A DNA stretch of 64,000 nt from Voacanga thouarsii (lineage: Eukaryota > Streptophyta > Magnoliopsida > Gentianales > Apocynaceae), in NCBI GenBank assembly GCA_026120185.1, contig JANUWF010001179.1:3823501-3887500 (forward strand). The letters are read 5' to 3'. The notes under the pieces were generated by a model. The model did not search any database. It worked only from the letters and a program-made list of their open reading frames with translations, and was not told where the DNA came from. Made by a program: the position numbers and the translations under genes. Positions 23,397 through 34,666 of the stretch are shown here, piece by piece (position 1 is the first letter of the stretch; each line of letters starts with the position of its first letter).

Positions 23397-25418
23397 TGAA
23401 GGAATTGACAGTAAATAGAGAGCATGCTTATGGGAATAAAAATGGAGGAAATAAAATCATGAACACAGTATGACAGCAGTATGGAGGGATTAAAACCATA
23501 CCTCTTGGTACCTCAAACCTTGAAGATTGTAGGAGAGTTGATTGAAGTACAAAAAATAGCTTCCTTCTTCTCGTGGATTGATGCTTCCTGTGCAAAAATG
23601 TCAGGCTCTCCTCTGGTGCAATGCTTGGCTTTTCAATTCTCAAAATATTTCATAGCCTAACCTCTAGTTGGTGAACACAGATTGGGATAAGAAGAGCCTC
23701 TTAGATTTTTCCACACTCTCACGGTTGGCTTCCTATGGTTTCTTATGTTAAGAAAACAAAAACCAAAAGTCAGTAAGAGAAAAGACACGAGTGACAGAGA
23801 GCCAAGAGTCTCGGGGAGAAATTATATTATATTATATTATTTTATTTTATTTTATTTTTTCACATAGAAAGCTAAGAGTCATGAAATCAACAATAATTAT
23901 TTTGATAAAAATAATATTCTCGAGATTTAATATTTTAAACACCCGAATATTATTAACAAAACAAATTTTGGCTTCTCCCTAAACTCCTCTGAACTGTGTC
24001 TGGAAAAATCCTATGGTCCATGCTATTGGGCCAAAATAATATTTATTATTTTTCTTGGACCTGAAAAGTCCAAAATAATAAACATTAATTATTTTTTTGG
24101 GATTAAATAAATAACCCAATAAATAATTAATGTGCCCAAATGAACCAAAAAATAATTAAACTTTAATTATTTATTTCTTAGAATTAATTAAATAAATAAC
24201 CCAATAAATAATTAAGTATTAATTATTTTCCTCTAATTTGAGTCCCGATTAATTTTCTAATTATTCAAACTGGACCTCGGCCCTGAATAATTAATTAACC
24301 AATTAAACCAAATAATAAATTTCTCTCAATTTATTTTATTTAGTCCAACAATAAATTAGACTTCCTGAATAAAATAAAACCCTCTATAACTGAGACCAGT
24401 TCTTTAACCCAAAAATTAATTAGGACTTACGGGCTATTCCAAGGACTAAAAAGACATATCGCTTTGGCTACTAAAATGAACAAAATACCCCTACTATATA
24501 AATAACTGTATTTTATGTTTTAAATATTTCATAATATCACCATAAGGAAATATTGACCCCAAGGACAATGTTGCATTAGCAAAGTCTCCGATCTACAGGT
24601 GTAATGACTAAAATACTCTTCTAGACATCGCCGTATATTTAAAGAGGAAGAAGTGTACTAACACCCCTCTAAATGACATCTACCATCCTTAGGCTTCTAA
24701 TCCAATGATCTACGATTTCCTAGAGTATTTTCGCTTTCCAAGGGAGCTACCCTAAAGTAAACATTCAAGTCATGTTTCCTAAGGCCCTAAATATTTAGAT
24801 CATTCAGATAACCACAAAGGGCGATACAATGTAGAAACTATCTTGTATAAGTCTGTCTTAACTAACTAGTTATACATACCCAATATGCAAGTATATTGGC
24901 CCTATGATAGAACCTCAACTACAGCATATCAAAGTATATGCTTCCAGCTTCGTCATACCACCAACTCATACTTAAGTCGTAGAGTACTAGTTCACGCTAT
25001 AGCCGTAGTAGTCTAGGTTTCTACCATATAGTACTTTTAGAAACCACTATTACAGGTTCAGTTCTACGTATTCGAAATATGCTTATGTCATGAAGTGAGT
25101 GGACTACTCACTGGCTAAAGGTACACCATTCCCCATTGGAATTCATAACATAATAATCTAAACATGATGAGATTCCCATTCTCATCAATCGGTTAAGAAT
25201 AAATGTTTATGTGTTTAAATAACCCATGATCCACACCTTACTGTGAAAGACCTCCATTCACATGGATCACTTATTTAAACATAATGGGTCTTTTCCAAAC
25301 GAAAATGTGCACAAATAAAGCAAATAAATTCACAAATATTTTTTGAAAATAAATTCTTTTATTAACATATTCGATATTTATATCAGAAACCTAATTTAAG
25401 AGGGCATACATTCCAACA
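23397..25418 (-). mobile_element. Solo LTR of a Ty1/copia family, minus strand
   Basis: On the minus strand it opens TGTTGGAATGTATGCCC and ends in GTCAATTCCTTCA; perfect GAGAC duplications flank it at 23392-23396 and 25419-25423. It is 2,022 bp with no internal coding region, so it is a solo LTR left by recombination between the two LTRs of a full element. The LTR-type stretch GTTTGAGGTACCAAGAGGTA lies near its 3' part. The minus frame at 23428-23643 is LTR sequence, not a gene. Confidence 0.9.
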
Positions 25419-25423
25419 GAGAC

Positions 25424-25590
25424 TACTTACAATTTGTGTTTGTGATCTGAAGTGTTCTTGTTTAGTACATTTTAAAGGATGTTAAAGCCAAAATTGATGC
25501 TGATTTGTTATCAAATTTGTCAAAGGCCTAAATGAGGAGTATGCTAGAGTGAAATAAAAAATTCTTTTGTCTAAACCTTTATCAACAATA
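25424..25590 (+). pseudogene. copia gag remnant, second part
   Basis: Continues the gag frame after the solo LTR (CDLKCSC, FVKGLNEEYARVK, ILLSKPLSTILSC). It then breaks directly into reverse transcriptase sequence, marking a large internal deletion. Confidence 0.65.
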
Positions 25591-26765
25591 CTTTCTTGCA
25601 TGGTAATTTGGATGAGGAAGTATATATGTCACTTCCCCCTGGCTTCACTCCTTCAAATTCTCGTCTTGTTCATAAATTGCAATGGTCAATCAATAGGATA
25701 AAACAACCTAGCTGGTAGTGTAATGCTTAGCTTATTCAGTTTCTTCTTGAGCTTGGTTTTCTTCAATCTAAGGCATATTATAGCCTCTTTTATAAGCATG
25801 ACTCAAGTTTATTCATTGTCTTGCTTGTTTATATGGATGATGTCTTAGTGATAAGTAACCAACTCTCTAAAATTCAGTTGGTTAAGAATCAATTGTATCA
25901 CATATTCAAAATAAAGGACCTTGGTGAGATTCATTATTTTTTGGGGTTTGAGGAAACATGTACATCTGATGGAATGTTTTTACCTCAACATAAGTATGCC
26001 ATTGATTTACTTCAAGAATATGGTTTTTTGGGATGCAAACTAGTTTCTACTCCTCTTGATGTCAATAAAAAATTAGCTATTGGTGATTCTGAGTTTTAAC
26101 CCAATCCTTCTTTGTATCAAAGCATTGTTGGCAAGCTGCACTAGTTGACTCACACGAGACTTGACTTGTGTTTTGCTGCTCAATAGTTAAGTCAATTTGT
26201 TACTTGTTCTACTATTCTTCCAATGCAAGCTATTCATATGCTACTTTGTTATCTCAAATGTTCATCAACCATAGCTCTTTTCTTCCAAGCATATTCTTCT
26301 CCACAACATCAAATTTATGCACATTTAGATTGGGCTGGATGCCCTATAGTATGCGACTCTATTATTGATTTTTGCATCTATCTTGGCTATTCTCTGATTA
26401 CTTAGAAGTCCAAGAAATAATCTGTTGTTTCGAGGAGTTCCACTGAGGCTAAATATCCAACTTCTTATGAGCTCTAATGATTATTACACTTAATGGATGA
26501 ATAGTAGCTTCATTATTCTCTTCATGTTTCATTATTTTGTAATAACATTAGTATTTTACATCTGGTCGAAAATCCTATTTTCCATGAGAGAACCAAACAC
26601 ATTGAATTAGATTGTCATTTTGCTTGCAATTTATTCCAAGCAGGGTGTTTGAAAGCTCTGCCTATTTCTTCTTCCTCCCAACTTATAGATATTTTCACTA
26701 AACCTCTTCCTCTTGGTTCTTTTCATGGTTTCCTCCCTCATCTTGATCTTCTCATTACCTCTTCT
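25591..26765 (+). pseudogene. copia reverse transcriptase / RNase H remnant
   Basis: Includes DEEVYMSLPPGFTPS near 25610, the catalytic YMDD box (LLVYMDDVLVISNQL near 25825-25865), KDLGEIHYFLGFE, then RNase H features (SRSSTEAKYPTSYEL near 26430-26475, ERTKHIELDCHF near 26590) and the terminal LIDIFTKPL near 26685. The open piece 25821-26099 covers the YMDD region. Stops and an LTR directly downstream place it as the end of pol. Confidence 0.8.
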
Positions 26766-26776
26766 CTGGCCGAATG

Positions 26777-26823
26777 GAGGCGGGGGAGGGGGAGAGGGGA
26801 GGGAGAGGGGGGGGGAACGGGGG
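26777..26823 (+). other. Polypurine tract
   Basis: An almost pure G/A run (GGCGGGGGAGGGGGAGAGGG and onward) ends three bases before the right LTR, where plus-strand priming of a copia element is expected. Its G-run content is high enough to form a G-quadruplex, which is an inference. Confidence 0.8.
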
Positions 26824-26826
26824 TCT

Positions 26827-27122
26827 TGATGGTTCTTCAACAACAACCAACGTCATCAGCTCACAAAACTGTTACCCTCATCATTGACTTTCTCGGAGTA
26901 CGACCCAGGTTGATTACGGATGGCCACTTGCTCAACATTTTTTTCACGTGCCATTTTTTAACCATTTCCTCCACCATTTTTTTTATTTATTTTCACATAG
27001 CTATTAATGAATTAGTAACTATAACTAGTTATATTACTGAACGTTCCAGATTTTCTTTTGTATAAATAGGAACATTGATTGCTAACAGAGGCATCCTTTT
27101 GGAGAATAAACTTACCTTTCTT
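26827..27122 (+). repeat. Right LTR of the copia element, truncated
   Basis: Starts TGATGGTTCTTC and follows the left LTR through TATAAATAGG and GGAGAATAAACTTACC. It then diverges at about 27122, losing the last 80 or so bases. Confidence 0.8.
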
Positions 27123-27166
27123 GATATCAACCAAATTTAAACAGAGGCAACTTTTTTCGAAACAGG

Positions 27167-27231
27167 CCAATGAAAGCCAATGAAATTCACCCGTTTCGAA
27201 ATTAAGGCCCAATTTCATTGGCTTTCATTGG
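27167..27231. repeat. Perfect 21-bp inverted repeat (hairpin)
   Basis: The arm at 27167-27187 (CCAATGAAAGCC...) is exactly complementary to 27211-27231, with a 23-base loop. No transposon or terminator role is evident. Confidence 0.85.
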
Positions 27232-28887
27232 TCTTGGGCAATTAGCAAAAGTTTTAAGCTGAAACCTTCTTTTGGTCTAAATAGGCTACACTTAGGCCAG
27301 CCTGACAATCTTGCCACTCCTTATTCTGCGTTCTTGAGCCACGTTTCTCTCTCGTCAAACTTGGGCAATTAGATTTTTTTTTTTTTTTTGGGTTACTGTT
27401 TTGGATTTGTATTTGTATAATTTGACAGTTCTAAATTATTCAATAATACAAGGGTCAAGATATTTTGGCCGACTATTAAGATGAATTCTAATTATAGGTT
27501 CATTTTGGTCAGAGACGAAGTAGAGGGGGTAGGGGTGGGCGCTCCATTTTTTTTTTTAAAAAAAATCTTAGTAATATTAAAATTTTGTAGAAAGTTTTTT
27601 TTTTTTAATTTTATCCTTCGTTCCTTCAATTTTTTTAAATCATTAATATATATTTTTATATAATTTCTCTCCTAATTCTAAATTCTTGATTCTATTTCTA
27701 ATTTTGATCCATTTTAATTTTCATCCCAGTGTCCTTTGATTTTTTTTATTTTAGATTAATTTTTAAATTGGGTCTAAAAAATATGCAATTATTTCAATCA
27801 AATTACTCAAAAATTATTTGACTCTATTTAGTCTTATAAATATGAAAAGTGTATCAAAATAGTCCTTCTGACAACCCAAAAGATTACTTTGATATACTTT
27901 TCATATTTATAGAATCTAAATTGAGTAAAGTAATATTTGAAGGACTTGATTGGGAAAACTATATTTTTTTTTCATTTTTCACGTTTTTTTTATAATTTCA
28001 ATAATTCATATATATTCTTGAGGATATATTTTTTCTTTTTTTTTAAGCTCATATATATTTTTTAATCTTTCCTCTTTCTTTTAATATATCTAACTCATTT
28101 ATTTTCTTAACAATATATTTTTTTTCCGTTTATTTTAACTCATATGAATTTTTTTCTTTTTTACTTTCTTGGAATTCTTCTAATTCATAATATTTTTTTG
28201 ATGATTTTTCTCCTATTTCTTTTAGCTCATAATATTTTTTCTTCCTTCATCTTTCTTGTAATTCATTTAACTAATATTTTCACCCATTGGAAGCCTTTTA
28301 ACAAGCCTAGGCAGAGTTTTGGCAGCCTGGTCCTCAAAATTTGGTGATTTCTTTTCACTGAATTCACTTTTATGTTGAGAATTTGGTGTTGATTGATGAT
28401 GCTCTAAATGTGTTAATTTTCTGGGATTTTCTGGACTGTTAGTGTTTTGCCTTTGAACTGTTGGTTTAATATTCTTGGATTTCCTTCTATCTTTGAGTAT
28501 TTGGATGTGGTACATGCTTTTGGAAATTATGAATATGGCATTAAGTGGAAATTGAGTTTTTCATTATTGACATTTTTGGAATTTGATTTCTTCTCTAATG
28601 GTTTGGGGTTGCATTCTATACATTGCACTTAAGTTGTGATGATGATGTTTTATTGAAATGTTAGGTATTGAAATTTTATTTTTGAGATTTGGGAATTGGA
28701 ATTGGAATTCTATGTGGTTCTGTGGAGAAGTTAATTTGGTGGATTTAGGTAGCTTTTTCTTTGTGAAAGGATTTGTGGTATTGTGGTGTTGCTTCAGTTG
28801 AATGGAATATCTTTTTCTTGCAGTTAGTTTTTAAGTAGTCTTTGTGGTGTTTTAGTATTTGAGATTTTTTCTTGTTTGAAAATATCT
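27232..28887. other. T-rich non-coding DNA
   Basis: Long T runs and AT-rich sequence. Short open frames here are low-complexity Phe/Leu/Ile strings. Nothing recognisable. Confidence 0.5.
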
Positions 28888-29110
28888 ATGCCCAAAAGGA
28901 GTGCTGCTACTAAGTTACCATTAAAAAGGAAGGTAGAACTTCTTCTTCTTCTTCTTCTTCTTCAGAATCTCTCCTTTTACATGATGATTCTTTGATAGCC
29001 CAAAGACAATTTGTTAATGAGGTGAAGAATAACTCAGCAAGAGGGTCAATAATCTATTTTGCACATGCAAACTTGTATTTCTTGAGAAATTTTTATATTC
29101 TCTCAAATTG
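28888..29110 (+). pseudogene. Retroelement ORF1-like fragment with (CTT)n tract
   Basis: The ATG at 28888 begins a basic peptide (MPKRSAATKLPLKRK). After a CTT repeat at about 28938-28963 the downstream frame, one base out of register, reads SESLLLHDDSLIAQRQFVNE. Basic N terminus, Ser run and FV-E segment recall N termini of plant retrotransposon gag-like proteins, but identity is unproven. It could also be unrelated sequence. Confidence 0.3.
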
Positions 29111-29159
29111 ATAATATACATACTTAGTTCTCATATGATCTATAGTTAAATTTCCTACA

Positions 29160-29663
29160 TTGTTACCATTTTGCTCATAACTTCCCAGGGGTCACCCATC
29201 CTTAGATTTCTCTAGCCCATGTACGCTTAACTTCAAATACCTAATGGCATTCTAATGCATGCACAATTCATATCGGACTATACACACAAGCCTTTAAGTG
29301 TTCAACCTCTTTTCATCATCTCACTATCATTGGTCCCAAAATGAGAAGTTTAGAATTAGTAAATCGTGCAAATATGAGGCCTCCCTGAACTCAATCCTTT
29401 TACTATTGTTCGAGTTCGGGATCATAGACCATTTTCGCAGATATCAGAATTTTCTCAAATCACTATTCTTCTAGTACTTCAAAAGAAATTATATCGTATT
29501 TGGAAACCTCAAAGTTGTATATCTCGTTTATTTCAAGATTCAATTTCATAAAAAAAATACTATATTTATAAATTCACATTTACTCATACTATGATGGACT
29601 CTCCAATGTCCCGTTAAAGGCTTTGCTACATTTCATCAGAAGCTCTATTATGATTTTCACTAT
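29160..29663 (-). other. Gypsy-related remnant next to the long LTR
   Basis: Holds GGGTCACCCATCCTTAG and TACGCTTAACTTC (29189-29236), phrases common in plant gypsy LTRs and leaders. No coding frame. Confidence 0.35.
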
Positions 29664-29675
29664 GCTTTGATATCA
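29664..29675 (-). other. Degenerate primer-binding site of a gypsy-type element
   Basis: On the minus strand TGATATCAAAGC, two changes from TGGTATCAGAGC, sits two bases from the LTR end GGGTGTTACA. It marks a minus-strand element whose body lay to the left. Confidence 0.6.
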
Positions 29676-29807
29676 TTTGTAACACCCCATCTTTCCGTGG
29701 CGTAGTGGACTGTAAGTTTTTGGGATGTCGCCCCATCTGACTACTCAGACAAGGGGTCTTTATAACAACCTTTACTTAATAGGTAACGACATTTTTCCCA
29801 AAATTAC

Positions 29808-31128
29808 TTTATTGAACATAGGAGGTACATAGTGTCTAAATTCTGATGCGTATACTCAAGGGTACAATAGAATCAAGATGTAGTATGAGCCTCTAGACTC
29901 CACTGCGCATCCATTGCGCTTCTGATCCCTAAAATTTTAAAAACAAAATAACACACGTGTGAGCGTAAGGCTCAGTGAGTCCCGTATGTGCTAGTGTTTT
30001 TCCATTGAAAATAATTCATGAAGAGTAATCTCAATGCAGATAAACTAGTCCAGAAATTCTCATGTAAAAACATTCTAAAACAGGTACTTAGGGGTTTCAA
30101 ATGAAAACATATTGATTCAAGTATTCAAGAGTTCAGAATGAAAACATGCTGCTTCAGGTATTCAAGAATTCTAGTATAAAATACTCTGATTCAAGTATTC
30201 TAGTATTCATGCATTCAAGTATAGTCAGTGCTTACGCCAAGTATTCAAGGAAGTACTTACGATACGTAGTTAAGTTAGTACTTATGCCAAGTATTCAAGT
30301 CAATGCATATGCCAAGTATTGTGCTTACGCTAAGTAGTATGCTTACACTAAGACTTCAAGTCAGTACTTACACTAAATATTCAAGTTAGTGCTTACGCCA
30401 AGTAGTATTCTTACACCAATTATTGTGCTTACACTAAGCATTCAAGTCAGTGCATACGCCAAGTATTCAGGTGTTCAAGCATTGTCAGTCATGTATTGGA
30501 TTTAAGAATTGTCATGTTCAAGAATTCAAGATTTATGATATTATTAAGAATTCAAGATTAATAATGTTGATTATGTTTTCAAATTCATGTAGAAAACCTC
30601 GCACTTGAGTATATCAGAAAAGCAGTTTCCATATCAGTAAAACACTTTACCAAAATCGAGATTTGAAAATCAAAGAAATCACACAAGATATTTCATATGC
30701 ATTATGTTCAAGAAACAAGTGCTTAATAATGTTTTCAAACTCAAGTGTAACGTTTATCTCATAATTTTAGAAAAGCATTAACTACATCATAAAAGTACAT
30801 GTTTGTTTCAGAAAAACACTTCACTAAATGGAAGTTTAGAGTCAAAGGGACTCATAATATCCATTATTTACAAAACCAATGGATAAACACGTTCATGTTT
30901 AGGTATTTTAGAAAAATACTAACTAAAATGGGATTTGTAAACTAGAGGGACTCGATGAGCCTTACATTCACACGTTTGTTATTTCTTTTGAAAACTTTTA
31001 GGGATCAGAAGCGCAACGGAAGAACAGTGGACTCCTAAAGGCTCATGGTACATCTTGAATCTATTATACACTTGAGTGTATGAATACATATTCTCTTTAA
31101 GGTAAACAACCTACATTAAGTTCATCCC
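29808..31128. repeat. Inverted duplication flanking the tandem array
   Basis: About 180 bases at 29808-29990 (with GCGCTTCTGATCCCTAAAA) recur inverted at 30945-31128 (with TTTTAGGGATCAGAAGCGCA) at roughly three-quarters identity. The tandem repeat lies between the arms. Confidence 0.75.
30150..30500. repeat. Degenerate tandem repeat, unit about 25-30 bp
   Basis: Around ten variants of TCAAGTCAGTGCTTACGCCA followed by AGTAT occur in succession with changing spacing. Short frames through it are repeat artefacts. Confidence 0.8.
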
Positions 31129-31279
31129 AAAACTCGTTTAGCATCTATGGTTCACCGTTAACATATATCGCTAACAAAGCACGTTTACAAGGAATCTTAC
31201 TCTTTCCTTGTTCCTCTCATTCTCATAGAAATGTATTACTTGAGCTAATCCAACTTATATATCCATTTCATACTTCTTC

Positions 31280-31284
<5 letters not shown>

Positions 31285-31330
<46 letters not shown>
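31285..31330. repeat. (AT)n microsatellite
   Basis: AT run of about 45 bases, read directly. Confidence 0.95.
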
Positions 31331-31331
<1 letters not shown>

Positions 31332-33127
31332 ACTTTCGTATATACTTCTTTCTTAAATTTCTTATTCATCCATGAACATTAACGAAAACAATATATGGAT
31401 TCATCATCTTTAAAGTTTTGCATTTATTACACCTTGACATCTTTACTTGTTTATATCATAACTTTTGATTTACAAGTTCAATTAATGTTAAACTAGATCC
31501 AAAATGTCTCCATGACATTCTTTTATGATTTCCAACTTAGAATGGAATACCAATTTCCTTTGCCATTTCATTCAATTTTAATCATATACTTCCAACTTCT
31601 TCATCCCATCATTGAACTGGCAGCCCATGGTATTTAAACAATAACTTTGTATTTACAAGTCCAAATCATGTCAAATTAATCTTAAAATGATACTAAGATA
31701 TTTATCTACAAGTTTCAGGTCATGGGATTATAGAACAATTGGCCATTTTATTCAATTTAATCATTCTTCAAGTCTACTTAGAAATCACACAAATAGAATT
31801 TCTGTTTGATCTTTTTTCTTCATACCATTAATTCTCTTTTCTTTCCTATGCAACATGCATGCTTTCTAATAATTTTAATGCCTTCTTTCTCATCAAAACA
31901 TCACATAATCCTCTGATTTTTAGACACAGACAATCTAGTATTTTCACTGTTAATACAAAATCAACAACTATGAATAACAATATTTCATTTTCTTCAACTA
32001 TTAAACCATTTGTAATCTTATTTCCTTCTTCCATTTTTACAACCATGAACAACCTTTCAAAACTACCTTTAAACATCTTCATCCACCATACAAAGCATAA
32101 TGCTTCCCAAAGCAACCGGTACACATAGCACACACAACAACTTCAAAACATAGCTATTTTTCAAATGAAAGTCACAAATTTCTTGAATTTCTCAAATAAA
32201 ATTAATACCAAAACAATCCTTGTGATTTATTCTACAACTTTAATTCATGAAGTACAAGTTTTTACCTTATGTATAAGATTCTCCAAGCTTGAATTACTCC
32301 AAGTTTTCCTTCTCTTCTTCATTGAAAACCCTTTCTCTCTTATTTTTTCTTTTTCTCCCTATTTTCCTTCCTTTTCTTTTCCTTTTTCCTTTCTTTTATT
32401 CTCTTCTTGGCTGTCCACCATGCTGCCCACCGCCATTCTTGGTAAAAAATGGTAACTAAATTCATTAAATACTATGACGGCTATTGTAGGTTATCTTCCA
32501 CATGTCGCTTCTTCATTCACTAGCCTTTTTCTTTAATTATTTTCTTCCAAAACTTATCCAATAAGCTTCAGAAGATAACCAATCACTATTTGACACTTTT
32601 TTTTCATCTATCAAGTTATATTATGCTACTTGTTTCAATTTTGACCACATTTTAGATTTTTCTCAAGAAATAACTAAAATTCGGACCAATATTCTTTTCA
32701 ATCAGAAAAATTTTTATTTCACTAATAGGATCTACATATTTTACTGAGTTCAATGGTGAGAATCAAAATTATCAATTCTTTCTCAATCCTCTTCAATTTA
32801 CGGTCAAAATTATGATAATACCCTTGAAAGCTTAAATTACACCAAAATATTCATCTCATGGCACTGATCAACTTTTGTTCTGAACTTATACCCAAATTCT
32901 CATTCTATACGAGGTAGTCATTAATTGAAATACAAAGGTACTGGTAGAACAATCTCAAAATTTCATCTTGTCCCCTACAATTTCAAGTTTTTAATAATGC
33001 TCCTAAATATTTTTATCACACCAAACGTTCATCTTATTTTACTGATCATTTCTTGTTCTGGTTACTTATACAAATTCTTATTCTATATAAAGTAGTAGGT
33101 ATTTAAAGTACAAAAGTGAGGGTTACA

Positions 33128-33473
33128 TACGTATTCCAAATATGCTTATACTATTTAGCGTGAGTAGACTATTCACTGGTTAAAGATAAATTATTCCCTG
33201 TTTAAAAACTAGAGTGTAATGATCTAAATATTGATAAAATGTCCAACTTTATTAATCAAGTAAGAACAAATTTTTACTTATGTGTTAGTAGCCTATAATT
33301 TACACTTTACTGTGAAAGCATGGCCCAGTTATGTAAATTACTTACTAACATATTTAGATATTTAAGGTGCATATATATATGTAAGAAAACAAATATTAAT
33401 GAATGAAATATTTTATTAGTTTCTAAAATATAGAAATATATTGTCCATTTTGGGCATATATTCCAACATAGAA
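33128..33473 (-). repeat. copia LTR fragment, same family as the solo LTR
   Basis: Starts TACGTATTCCAAATATGC, like 25062 onward, and ends CATATATTCCAACA like the solo LTR end at 25418. It therefore holds about the first 350 bases of that LTR on the minus strand, truncated by the gypsy LTR. Confidence 0.7.
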
Positions 33474-33477
33474 ATGG

Positions 33478-34640
33478 ATTCCACGTATGACATCCAAGTT
33501 TGGATTTTGGTTGATCTACCTGAAAGGATAAAACCTATAGGGTTTAAATAGGTTTTCAAGAAGAAAATCGACATGAATGGTGAGGTCATTACCTACAAGG
33601 CACGACTAGTTGTACAAAGTTATTGTCAACAATAAGGTATTGATTATGAAGAGATTTTTTCACCTGTAGCAATGCTAAAATACATTGGAATACTTCTAGC
33701 ACTTACCTTCATTATGACTATAAAATTTAGTAAATGAATGTGAAAACGGTTTTCCTTAATGAAAATCTGACTGAGGAAGTGTACATAATACAACTTGAAT
33801 ATTTCACACATAAGGATCGCACTACAGTTTACAAGTTGCAAAGATCTATTTATAGACTAAAATAAGCATAAATCAATGCAAGAGAGGATTCTTACCTATG
33901 GCCCATGGGATAAACTTTTCAAAATTTGTGTCCTAAAATACAAGAGGAAATGGATCACATGAGTAGAATACCATATGTTTTGGCAATTAGATCTATCATA
34001 TATACTATAATATGTATTAGACTCGATGTATCATGTACTCTTATTTTGATGAACAGATACCAATCTAACCCTGGAGAAGGTTATTGGGTGGCTGTTATGA
34101 AAATCCTTAAGTACTTAAGAAGTACGAATGATATATTTGTGGTATATGGAGAAGGTAACTTATAAGTCAAAAGGTATATTGATACCAATTTTCAATCAGA
34201 TAAGGATGACTGCAAGCCACAATCAGGCTACGTGTTCATTTTTTGTGGTAGGGTAGTTAGTTGGAAAATTTTCAAACAAGATACAGCTGCCGATTCAACC
34301 ACTGAAATTGAGTACATAGCAGCTTTTGAAGCAGCTAAGAAGGCAGTCTAGATTAAGAAATTCATAACAGAATTTGGAGTGGTACCTAACATTGTTGATC
34401 TAGTACTCATGTACTATGATAACAATGAAGTCGTTGCATAAGTAAAGAAACTACGGTCTCATCAACGATCCAAGTATTTACTTAGGCGCTATCATTTGAT
34501 ATAAGAGATCATAGATAGAAAAGATATAAAGATAGAGAGGGTTCCTATTGATCAGAGTATAGCTGATCGCCTGATCCACTCATAAGGGCATCACCCCAAA
34601 AGGAACATGATATTTATGTTCAGTTATTTGGTATTTAATG
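33478..34640 (+). pseudogene. copia pol fragment (reverse transcriptase and RNase H)
   Basis: Conceptual frames show the reverse transcriptase start (GFKXVFKKKIDMNGEVITYK, YKARLVVQ), EDYEEIFSPVA-like sequence near 33640, then RNase H (DDCKPQSGYVFIFCGRVVSW near 34210, DSTTEIEYIAAFEAAKKAV near 34300) and the tail KIERVPIDQSIADRL near 34530. Stops throughout. The YxDD box and the middle of the reverse transcriptase are missing. Confidence 0.75.
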
Positions 34641-34666
34641 CATGAATGATTAGGTTTAGTGAAAGT

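Larger units (their letters stand above)
22353..27122 (+). mobile_element. Decayed Ty1/copia retrotransposon with nested solo LTR
   Basis: Left LTR (22353-22727), primer-binding site, gag remnant, reverse transcriptase/RNase H remnant, polypurine tract and a right LTR truncated at about 27122 are in the expected order on the plus strand. Protease, integrase and the front of the reverse transcriptase are deleted: gag remnants jump to reverse transcriptase near 25590-25610. Stops are frequent. A 2,022-bp foreign solo LTR splits gag. No target duplication can be seen because the right LTR end is missing. Confidence 0.85.
29678..33127 (-). repeat. Long gypsy-type LTR, minus strand
   Basis: Bounded by TGTAACACC at 29678 and GGGTTACA ending at 33127, so on the minus strand it reads TGTAACCCTC...GGGTGTTACA, with a primer site just beyond. 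The right boundary is supported because sequence homologous to the solo LTR (25062-25418) starts exactly at 33128. At 3,450 bp it suits long Tekay/Del-type LTRs. It contains a degenerate tandem array (30150-30500), an inverted duplication, an AT microsatellite and a partial internal duplication near 32840-33127. Family assignment is inference. Confidence 0.55.

Noticed and set aside
26631..27065. Open frames covering the polypurine tract and LTR
   Set aside because: The Gly/Arg- and Pro-rich strings are translations of the polypurine tract; the rest is the end of pol and the LTR.
27481..28632. Several Phe/Leu/Ile-rich frames
   Set aside because: They follow T-rich low-complexity DNA and show no motif.
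29664..29690. Reading TGTAACACC as the start of a plus-strand LTR
   Set aside because: The adjoining complement of a tRNA primer site fits the end of a minus-strand 5' LTR better.
30150..30500. A CRISPR-like array
   Set aside because: Repeats are degenerate, spacing is irregular with no unique spacers, and the setting is a plant LTR.
31846..32455. Frames on both strands near 32 kb
   Set aside because: They overlap on opposite strands inside the long LTR and show no domain; pyrimidine runs explain the composition.
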